From Sphingorhabdus sp. 109 (GTDB lineage: Bacteria; Pseudomonadota; Alphaproteobacteria; Sphingomonadales; Sphingomonadaceae): a DNA stretch of 64,000 bases. The stretch is from positions 2,317,290-2,381,289 of the forward strand of contig NZ_LR732707.1 of assembly GCF_902506555.1 (NCBI RefSeq), given 5' to 3'. This document shows positions 1 through 5,975 of this stretch, piece by piece; the first letter of the stretch is position 1, and each line of letters starts with the position of its first letter. Below the pieces are notes generated by a model. The model ran no database searches and had not been told where the DNA came from. It was given only the letters and a program-made list of their open reading frames with translations. The translations under genes were made by a program, and so were the position numbers.

Positions 1-1
1 G

Positions 2-121
2 CTGGAATTCGATCGCGAGGATGCCCTGCTCTGGGCGAAGCAGCGCGGCAGCCGGTCGGGCCGGGTAGCGTGGCAATATATTGTCGAATTGGCCGGACGC
101 GCCGGCACCAGCCTGACCTGA
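2..121 (+). CDS. C-terminal fragment of a DUF815-type AAA ATPase
   Basis: Only the last 39 codons are in the window; the gene enters from the left edge and ends at TGA 119-121. The visible end contains GSRSGRVAWQ followed by a short helix and AGRAG. From memory this is the typical C-terminus of DUF815 P-loop ATPases, in which the segment follows the AAA lid. The Walker motifs lie outside the window, so the assignment rests on this tail alone. The next gene is convergent and its stop codon begins only two bases later, so the two transcription units meet end to end. Confidence 0.6.
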   Translation: MEFDREDALLWAKQRGSRSGRVAWQYIVELAGRAGTSLT

Positions 122-122
122 T

Positions 123-1481
123 CTATTCTTCCAACGCTGCGGCCGGTTTGGCCGCATCTTTGCGCGACACCCGCCAGATGATACCGCCGACGTCATCGCT
201 GACCAGCAAGGCACCGGTCTGGTCAAAAGCAACCATCGTCGGGCGACCACGGGCCTGCTGGTCCTCGTCAACGAAACCGCTCAAAATGGTGAGCGGCTTG
301 CCTTCGGGCTCACCGCGCTGATTGAAATTGACATAGATGACATCATAGCCGGACAAAGGCTGACGGTTCCATGAACCATGTCGTGCAACCACCGCGCCGG
401 TGGCAAAGGGCTTGCCCAGCGCCTGGCCATGGGAAAAGGCGAGTCCCAGCGGTGCGACATGCGCGCCAAGCGCGTAGTCCGGACGCCGCTCATATTGCCG
501 GTGATCAAGATTTTTCGGATCAACCCGAGGGTCGACATGACCGCCCCAGAAATGCCAGGGCCAACCATAATGCGCGCCCCAGCGGACTTCGGTCAGATAG
601 TCGGGCACCATGTCGCTGCCCAGCATGTCGCGTTCGTTGACCACTGTGTAGAATTTGTCGGTCCCGGGCAGATAGGCCATGCCCACCGGGTTGCGCATGC
701 CATCAGCGTAGATGGACTTCTTGTTAGTTGCGAGCTCGACCTGCAAAATGGCGGCACGCTGCTTTTCTACATCCATTCTGTTTTCGCCGATATTGCTGTT
801 CGAACCGACCGAAATATAGAGATATTTGCCATCCTGACTGGCCAGCAGATCGCGGGTCCAGTGATTGTTCGGCGCCTTCGCGTTCAGATTGGCCACCTTG
901 CGGCCTTCGGCGGTTATTTTCGTATCGCCTTCCACATAGGGATAGGCATAGACCGCATCGGTGTTGGCAACATAGAGCGTGTCATCAATCAGCGCCATGC
1001 CGAACGGGGAATTGAGATTTTCCAGAAAGGCGAATGTCTCGTCCACCTGACCGTCCTTGTCGCTGTCGCGCAGCAGGCTGATCCGGTTGGCCGATTCGGT
1101 TCCTGCTCCGGCCTTGCTCATCAGATTGCGCATCACCCAGCCTTCAATCCCCTTGTTGGTGCGTGGCGGGCTGTTCGTTTCTGCCACCAGCAGGTCACCA
1201 TTGGGCAGGCGGAACATGCTGCGCGGATGGTCCAGCCCTTCGGCAAAGCGCTCGACAATGAATCCTTCGGCGGCAACCGGCCCCTCGCCTTCGCCCCAGG
1301 GCGAAGCTTTGGCAATATTAATGGTCGGGAATTTTTCCGTACGGACGTTGGTGAGATCCGGTTCCACGCCTGTGGTAGCTTCAAGCGGCAAGCGGGCAGT
1401 ATCGCCACGGGTGAAATAATATCCTGCACCGATTCCCAGGACGACAAGCAGAATCGCGATATTTCTAATATGTTTCAGCAT
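123..1481 (-). CDS. PQQ-dependent sugar / L-sorbosone dehydrogenase-like beta-propeller protein
   Basis: A 452-residue protein with an N-terminal signal anchor (about residues 7-24, then a short polar stretch), so it is probably periplasmic and membrane-tethered. The body carries the repeats and motifs of the soluble glucose/sorbosone dehydrogenase propeller: LDHPRSMFRLPNGDLLVAET near residue 85, NSPFGMALIDDTLYVANTD, GMRNPVGMAY, and a late ARHGSWNR motif. Family knowledge predicts oxidation of an aldose or a related compound with PQQ, passing electrons to the respiratory chain. The substrate cannot be read from sequence, and many relatives are of unknown activity. It is followed (in its own direction) by nothing on the same strand, and the small membrane protein at 1533-1736 lies just upstream on the same strand, about 50 bp away. 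Confidence 0.85.
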   Translation of the reverse strand: MLKHIRNIAILLVVLGIGAGYYFTRGDTARLPLEATTGVEPDLTNVRTEKFPTINIAKASPWGEGEGPVAAEGFIVERFAEGLDHPRSMFRLPNGDLLVAETNSPPRTNKGIEGWVMRNLMSKAGAGTESANRISLLRDSDKDGQVDETFAFLENLNSPFGMALIDDTLYVANTDAVYAYPYVEGDTKITAEGRKVANLNAKAPNNHWTRDLLASQDGKYLYISVGSNSNIGENRMDVEKQRAAILQVELATNKKSIYADGMRNPVGMAYLPGTDKFYTVVNERDMLGSDMVPDYLTEVRWGAHYGWPWHFWGGHVDPRVDPKNLDHRQYERRPDYALGAHVAPLGLAFSHGQALGKPFATGAVVARHGSWNRQPLSGYDVIYVNFNQRGEPEGKPLTILSGFVDEDQQARGRPTMVAFDQTGALLVSDDVGGIIWRVSRKDAAKPAAALEE

Positions 1482-1532
1482 GGGCCGATAATAGGTGGCG
1501 TCAATCGTCCTGACAAGCGCGCTCTGAAATGC

Positions 1533-1736
1533 TCAGCGGCCCTTCCACCAGATCAACAGCGCCGCCAGCACGCCCAGCGCCAGACCGGCCAGCAAACCGG
1601 CAGAGGGCTGCCCCATAAAGCCGCCGACAACAGCGCCGGCGATCGCGCCAATCGCAATGAATATACCGCCGCCGCTGCGGTTTTTGGCGCCGCGACTGGA
1701 AGAATTGGAAGCATGTTTCGGAGTTTCTGGATTCAT
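1533..1736 (-). CDS. small two-helix membrane protein, unknown function
   Basis: A 67-residue protein with a Ser/Lys/Arg-rich N-terminus (residues 1-23) followed by two hydrophobic stretches: FIAIGAIAGAVVGGFMG (about 26-42) and LLAGLALGVLAALLIWW (about 47-64). The Gly-rich first helix resembles glycine-zipper membrane segments. It ends in KGR, so both termini are probably cytoplasmic. I do not recognise a named family. It sits upstream of the dehydrogenase on the same strand and could be co-transcribed with it. The divergent region to its right (1737-1898) carries a CtrA-like box. Confidence 0.65.
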   Translation of the reverse strand: MNPETPKHASNSSSRGAKNRSGGGIFIAIGAIAGAVVGGFMGQPSAGLLAGLALGVLAALLIWWKGR

Positions 1737-1794
1737 GGCCGCTGCCCTAAACCACTACGCCATGATTGGCTAGCGCTTCCCGCCAGGCTTATGC

Positions 1795-1809
1795 TTAACC
1801 TTCCGGTAA
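1795..1809. promoter_or_regulatory. imperfect CtrA-type box (TTAA-N7-GTAA)
   Basis: TTAA at 1795-1798 and GTAA at 1806-1809 are separated by exactly seven bases. The alphaproteobacterial CtrA consensus is TTAA-N7-TTAA, so one base differs. The site lies between the divergent genes at 1533-1736 (minus) and 1899-2108 (plus). This is inferred from the motif only. Confidence 0.35.
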
Positions 1810-1898
1810 CCCTGCCTTTTGAAGATATTTCTACCGGTCAACCGTAGAGCTCGTTGTCAGGCAGGAGACGAAGAGGTCTCCCGAAACAGGAGCCAAAG

Positions 1899-2108
1899 AT
1901 GCAATTACCCGTGTTCATTGACTCCACCCATTATAGCGATGCCGAACGGCTGATCACCAACTATGGCGAGGAAGCCGGTCTGGAAGCAGCCAATCGGGCC
2001 GACAAAAGCCGGTCTCTCGGCAATCATCTCCATTATTGCAAATGGCGGCAGGTGGAACGCCTCTGCGTTCTGCTAAGCATCGACCAGTCGATCGGCACAG
2101 TGCACTGA
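1899..2108 (+). CDS. small conserved-type protein of unknown function
   Basis: A 69-residue protein. I place the start at ATG 1899 because AGGAG lies about six bases upstream; an in-frame ATG at 1854 would add an Arg-rich leader with no such site. The sequence begins MQLPVFIDSTHYSDAERL, is helical in character, and contains a HLHYCKWRQVERL segment. It resembles short sphingomonad proteins in which a conserved WR follows an alanine-rich helix, but I cannot name the family with confidence. No signal peptide or membrane segment is visible. It ends one base before the convergent DUF2807 gene. Confidence 0.6.
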   Translation: MQLPVFIDSTHYSDAERLITNYGEEAGLEAANRADKSRSLGNHLHYCKWRQVERLCVLLSIDQSIGTVH

Positions 2109-2109
2109 T

Positions 2110-2817
2110 TTAGCGGTCGGGGTTGCACAGGATAGTGGCGGCCCCGTCGGTCCTTACCAGACAATTGGGCTTCCCGGCGATATTGATCTGGCCGGTACCA
2201 TTGTTGGTGATGACCGCCTCCCTGGTCACTGTCATGCGGCTGCTCGCCGGGCCCCGGTGGATCAATGTCAGCTTTTCAACGGTCAGGTCGGGGCTTTCAA
2301 ACATGCTGGCGCCCTGCAACTCGATCCGCGCGTCGCGGACCTCGCCTGCCAAGGTGACCTGACCGCCGCCGGTCATGGCCAGATCGAGCCGGTCCGCCTC
2401 CACCGCATCGATCTGCAAAGTGCCAAAGCCACCAAGCCGGACGTGTGGAGTGCGGCCGGACAATTTGTCCAGCGTCACACGACCCGAGCCAAGATGTGAT
2501 ATTCTGCTGACCGCATGACTGCTGAGATACAGGGTGACCGGGCCGTCGCTGTCATGATCGTCACCGTTCAGCGATTTGCGCTTTAGAGAGACAATCAGCT
2601 GCTTGCCGTTTCTCTGCAGCGAAACCCGGTCCAGAATTTCACGCGTTTCCCCTTCCGCCCGGGCCGAGGGGCCTTTGCCGGAAACCAGCACCACGTTCAC
2701 GCCATTGCCGATCCGAATGTCTTCAAACCCGAATATGGAAAATTTGCGTTCTGCCGCCTGTGCCGCAGCCGGCAGCAACAACGCAAGGGTGAGCAGCGCG
2801 ACCGAGACCAGTCTCAT
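2110..2817 (-). CDS. exported DUF2807 (GIN-domain) protein
   Basis: A 235-residue protein starting MRLVSVALLTLALLLPAAAQA, a clear Sec signal peptide, so periplasmic or outer-surface. The rest matches the DUF2807 / 'head GIN' fold: a right-handed beta-helix of short repeating strands (SHLGSGRVTLDKL, RLDLAMTGGGQVTL). The repeats are more degenerate than those in the related lipoprotein at 3501-4247. The start overlaps the stop of the upstream methyltransferase by four bases (ATGA), which implies translational coupling. The two cysteines, NCLVR and ILCNPDR near the C-terminus, may form a disulphide. The family has no established biochemical activity. Confidence 0.8.
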   Translation of the reverse strand: MRLVSVALLTLALLLPAAAQAAERKFSIFGFEDIRIGNGVNVVLVSGKGPSARAEGETREILDRVSLQRNGKQLIVSLKRKSLNGDDHDSDGPVTLYLSSHAVSRISHLGSGRVTLDKLSGRTPHVRLGGFGTLQIDAVEADRLDLAMTGGGQVTLAGEVRDARIELQGASMFESPDLTVEKLTLIHRGPASSRMTVTREAVITNNGTGQINIAGKPNCLVRTDGAATILCNPDR

Positions 2818-3437
2818 TGCGGCCTCGCTTCGCCAAATTCCATCCAGCCGAGCCATCGTGGCGTCTTGGGCGCATAATGGCCGGCATTTTCGACCAGCCT
2901 GAATCCGTTGGCCGCAATTGCCTTGGCGACCGGTCGATGCAGGTGGCAGCCGCCGGCAATATGTTTCCACACCGGTTCGATCCGCCTTTGCCATTTTTCC
3001 GGTCCCTTGTCAGGTGCCCGGCCATGTTCGAGAAAGAGGAACTTGCCGCCGGGCTTCAGGACCCGCCGCATTTCCGCCATCACCTGGTTGCCGTCCTGTA
3101 CCGAACACAGCGTGAAGGTGGTCAGCACCGTATCGAAACGGGCGTCGGCAAAGGGCATGGCTTCCCCTATACCGTCGCATATCTCCATGTCGAAACCGCG
3201 CTCGCGCGCTTCCTCGCGGGTATAGTCGAGCAATTCGGCAGAGGGATCGAGACCGGTTAGGCTATTGACCTTCGACCAGTCATAAAATTGCAGATTGATC
3301 CCGCCACCGCAGCCGAGTTCCAGCACATCGCCGTCGGCTTTCGGCACGATCGCGCTACGATCCTTCATGACCGCCGGCTGCGAACACGCGCAGCGGATCA
3401 ACCTCGGAACCGCATATTTTTCCCATAGATTAGCCAT
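2814..3437 (-). CDS. class I SAM-dependent methyltransferase (UbiE/METTL7-like)
   Basis: A Rossmann-fold methyltransferase of about 207 residues. Motif I is VLELGCGGGINLQFY near residue 40, the acidic motif II is TGLDPSAELLDY, motif post-I/III includes MPFADARFDTVLTTFTLCSV, and motif IV/V is RRVLKPGGKFLFLEHG. The closing HxHR..AKAI..NGF part resembles METTL7/phospholipid-type enzymes. The substrate is unknown. I chose ATG 3437; an in-frame GTG at 3455 is the alternative and neither has a strong ribosome site. It is the middle gene of a minus-strand trio, coupled to the downstream DUF2807 gene by ATGA and 63 bp after the DUF2807 lipoprotein gene. Confidence 0.82.
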   Translation of the reverse strand: MANLWEKYAVPRLIRCACSQPAVMKDRSAIVPKADGDVLELGCGGGINLQFYDWSKVNSLTGLDPSAELLDYTREEARERGFDMEICDGIGEAMPFADARFDTVLTTFTLCSVQDGNQVMAEMRRVLKPGGKFLFLEHGRAPDKGPEKWQRRIEPVWKHIAGGCHLHRPVAKAIAANGFRLVENAGHYAPKTPRWLGWMEFGEARPQ

Positions 3438-3500
3438 CGCTGGGGAAACTGCCACATGCGCGACAGATCGCCAAGCGATTTCAGCATGTTGGCTATGTGA

Positions 3501-4247
3501 TCAGCCGCAGCTGATGTTGCCAGAGCCCGTTGCCCGTGCCTTGCACGTGGCATCGCCGTGAATGCGGACATCCCCCGAGCCCATGACCTTGGCGTCGACC
3601 GATCCGTCGGAGGACAGCTCCACATCGCCGCTACCGGCGACCGATATGCTAGCGCTCCCGGCGTTCAGGTCCTTGCCGCTAATATCCCCCGAACCGGCAA
3701 TCGATATATCAACCGATTCGGCGGTACCCGCCAGGTCCAGATTGCCCGACCCGGCGATCTTGGATCTGAGCGAGGCCGTTTCAATATTCTTCACCCTGAT
3801 ATTGCCCGACCCGGCAATGCTCAGCTCGGCTGCGTCCGCTTTCATTGCATCCACGTCCATATCGCCGGAACCGGCCAGCTTCGCGCTCTTCAGGGCCGGG
3901 CCACTGATATAGATGGTCGCCTTGCCGCCATCGCCCCAGAATTTGTCATCGCTATCCCGGCCAATTTTGATCTGGTCTCCGGATATTCTGTAACGCAGCT
4001 GTTCGATTGCATCGGAATCGCCCTCCGCCCGGATCGAAAAATCATCCGCGGTGGTGAAAACAACATCATCAGGTCCTGCCAGAGTTACACCTTCAAACGC
4101 TCCCGGATTGCTGGCGGTCGAGCCGATGGGCGTACCGTCGGAAAAGCTGCTGCCGGCGCTGGATGCGGCATCACCCACGGCATCCGCAATCGACCCTTCA
4201 CAGGCCGCGAGCGCCATCAAGGGTGCCAGAAACAATATCTTCTTCAT
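3501..4247 (-). CDS. DUF2807 (GIN-domain) lipoprotein
   Basis: A 248-residue protein with a lipobox (LAAC, lipidated Cys16) and Glu at +2, which favours sorting to the outer membrane. After a Ser/Gly/Ala-rich linker, residues ~50-245 form a DUF2807 beta-helix. It has a regular AGSGD/AGSGN repeat about every 19-21 residues (seven or more copies), which is the turn signature of this fold. The final GNISCG and the C in ATCKAR may form a disulphide that caps the helix. It heads the operon DUF2807 lipoprotein, methyltransferase, DUF2807 secreted protein. DUF2807 proteins are often called adhesin-like, but no activity is established. Confidence 0.85.
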   Translation of the reverse strand: MKKILFLAPLMALAACEGSIADAVGDAASSAGSSFSDGTPIGSTASNPGAFEGVTLAGPDDVVFTTADDFSIRAEGDSDAIEQLRYRISGDQIKIGRDSDDKFWGDGGKATIYISGPALKSAKLAGSGDMDVDAMKADAAELSIAGSGNIRVKNIETASLRSKIAGSGNLDLAGTAESVDISIAGSGDISGKDLNAGSASISVAGSGDVELSSDGSVDAKVMGSGDVRIHGDATCKARATGSGNISCG

Positions 4248-4330
4248 CCAAACCTCCGTTGCTGTATTACCTCAGTAATACGCCCTGTCGGAATAGAGAT
4301 CAACTGAAAAATGCGCTTCGTCCGGACATG

Positions 4331-4370
4331 AAAAAAGGGGCCGGCACAACTCTGTGCCAGCCCCTTTTTT
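4331..4370. terminator. bidirectional Rho-independent terminator
   Basis: A6-GGGGCYGGCACA stem arms face each other around an ACTC loop, ending in a run of six T on one side and (on the other strand) six T from the A run. It sits between the end of carD (minus, 4400) and the promoter side of the DUF2807 operon, so on the minus strand it terminates carD. Confidence 0.9.
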
Positions 4371-4399
4371 CAACACGACAGACGCCGAAACGGTATCGA

Positions 4400-4930
4400 T
4401 CAATCTTCCTTCACTTCATAATATTGCGGTGCCGCAATATTGAGAATCTCGAGAATCTTCGCCAGAGCCGTCGGCTCGTCGGTTTCTTCCATCGCCGCCA
4501 GTTCGCGGGCCAAACGGCTGGACGCCGCTTCGAAAATCTGCCGTTCGGAATAGCTTTGCTCCGGCTGGTCATCGGCGCGGAACAGATCGCGGGTCACTTC
4601 GGCAATCGATACCAGATCGCCGGAATTGATCTTCGCTTCATATTCCTGTGCCCGGCGCGACCACATCGACCGCTTGACCTTGGGCTTTGCCTTCAGCGTT
4701 TCCATGGCTTCCTTGAGTGTCTTGTCGGAAGACAATTTGCGCATGCCGACGCCTTCGGCCTTGTTGGTCGGGACCCGCAGGGTCATCCGCTCTTTTTCAA
4801 AGCGCAAAACATAGAGTTCGAGTTGCATGCCTGCAATTTCTTCATTTTGCAGTTCGATAACCCGGCCAACGCCATGTTTGGGGTAAACAACATAATCGCC
4901 CACATCAAAGGACAGCACATTCGCAGCCAT
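4400..4930 (-). CDS. carD: CarD family transcriptional regulator
   Basis: A 176-residue protein. The N-terminal RNA-polymerase-interacting Tudor-like domain is seen as FDVGDYVVYPKHGVGRV (residues ~7-23), followed by the helical C-terminal domain with MWSRRAQEYEAKINSGDL. The latter matches the CarD/CdnL DNA-contact surface, with its conserved W. Family knowledge: it binds the RNAP beta subunit, stabilises open complexes at rRNA and growth genes, and is usually essential in alphaproteobacteria. The start at 4930 is preceded by AGAAAGG; an upstream in-frame ATG at 4951 is less likely. A strong terminator follows. Confidence 0.95.
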   Translation of the reverse strand: MAANVLSFDVGDYVVYPKHGVGRVIELQNEEIAGMQLELYVLRFEKERMTLRVPTNKAEGVGMRKLSSDKTLKEAMETLKAKPKVKRSMWSRRAQEYEAKINSGDLVSIAEVTRDLFRADDQPEQSYSERQIFEAASSRLARELAAMEETDEPTALAKILEILNIAAPQYYEVKED

Positions 4931-5129
4931 AAAAAGCCTTTCTTGATTCAATGGAAAAGAACGTTGCTAGCGTTCAGATTTCGTATATTTCGACGAAAAA
5001 ACCCTTCCGTACATATATTTAGCGACCGAACACCACCCGTTACGTCAGGTGTCCAGCCGCCAAGTGATCCATGTGTAGCAGATTCGTCACAAAAAAGCAA
5101 TTTATCGTTGCATTGCACAACTGATCATG

Positions 5130-5151
5130 GCCGGAAATGAACGTTTCCGGC
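5130..5151. repeat. hairpin between carD promoter and fdxA end
   Basis: GCCGGAAA (5130-5137) and TTTCCGGC (5144-5151) form a perfect 8-bp inverted repeat with a 6-base loop. There is no T run on either side, so it is not a classical terminator. It may still mark the 3' end of fdxA (minus strand) or lie upstream of carD. The rest of 4931-5220 is AT-rich non-coding DNA that probably holds the carD promoter. Confidence 0.5.
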
Positions 5152-5220
5152 AATTTGTGTCCGATTCCCAACCCCGCGGCGCGACACTATCGTCAACGGC
5201 CGTTCGGGCCCAATGCGGTC

Positions 5221-5559
5221 TTAATCGCCCTCGCCGGGTTTTTCGGAGAAGAAGGCCTCGAATTTGCCCTCCATGCCCTTATATTTGTCGGCATCGGCCG
5301 GCGGATCACGGCTGACCGTAATATTGGGCCATTCTTCGGAGAATTTGGTGTTGACCTCGAGCCATTTTTCCAGCCCGTCCTCAGTATCCGGCAGAATCGC
5401 CTCGGCCGGACATTCGGGTTCGCAAACGCCGCAGTCGATGCATTCGCTGGGATTGATGACCAGCATATTGTCGCCTTCGTAAAAGCAGTCCACCGGACAC
5501 ACTTCGACACAGTCCATATATTTGCATTTGATACAGTCTTCGGTAACAACGTAGGTCAT
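5221..5559 (-). CDS. fdxA: 7-Fe ferredoxin FdxA
   Basis: A 112-residue ferredoxin. [26 protein letters not shown] and [16 protein letters not shown] (split here by an intervening loop) supply the cysteines for one [3Fe-4S] and one [4Fe-4S] cluster, the FdxA pattern. The C-terminal ~50 residues ([15 protein letters not shown]) are the extension typical of this type. It is cytoplasmic and acts as an electron carrier; its specific partner is not deducible here. I chose the ATG at 5559, where homology begins; a start at 5589 would add ten unlikely residues. It follows the S4-protein gene on the same strand, within the helicase-S4-fdxA-carD neighbourhood often seen in alphaproteobacteria. Confidence 0.95.
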   Translation of the reverse strand: MTYVVTEDCIKCKYMDCVEVCPVDCFYEGDNMLVINPSECIDCGVCEPECPAEAILPDTEDGLEKWLEVNTKFSEEWPNITVSRDPPADADKYKGMEGKFEAFFSEKPGEGD

Positions 5560-5663
5560 CTGATCTTGAACTCCCCAACACCGGCCCACAATCTCGAGAC
5601 GGCAGAATTTGTCCTAGCTATTGCGCAATTTCTGACACGTCAACAGTTGGTTTCGCCGCTATT

Positions 5664-5966
5664 TCAATTACCAGTCTGTAATTTCTCATAGCAGGATTGC
5701 GCCTGCTCAGCGCTGCTGCGGCGCTCCGGCAACAAGATGATCCGCACCACGTGCACTTCCTGCCCCTGCGGGACGGTGAGAATGTCGCCTTGCCGCACCC
5801 TGACATGGCCCCGTTCGATCCGCCGTCCATTCAGCCGGACATGCCCCTTTTCCGCCAGCTTGCGCGCCATCACCCGGTTGTGGGCAAAGCGCAGATACCA
5901 GAGCAGCTTGTCAATCCGCAGCACAGGCTGTGCCGGGGAAGAGCGATCCGCTGCCTTGCCGCTCAA
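5664..5966 (-). CDS. S4-domain RNA-binding protein (Hsp15-like)
   Basis: A 100-residue protein whose residues 15-60 form a classic S4 domain: LRIDKLLWYLRFAHNRVMARKL followed by GHVRLNGRRIERGHVRVRQGD. The arrangement resembles HslR/Hsp15, which rescues stalled 50S subunits carrying nascent peptidyl-tRNA. The short C-terminal tail is shorter than that of E. coli Hsp15. It begins nine bases after the stop of the helicase gene, so the two RNA-related proteins are very probably co-transcribed and may work on the same RNA or ribosomal substrate. That last point is inference. Confidence 0.87.
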   Translation of the reverse strand: MSGKAADRSSPAQPVLRIDKLLWYLRFAHNRVMARKLAEKGHVRLNGRRIERGHVRVRQGDILTVPQGQEVHVVRIILLPERRSSAEQAQSCYEKLQTGN

Positions 5967-5975
5967 GCCTGCATC

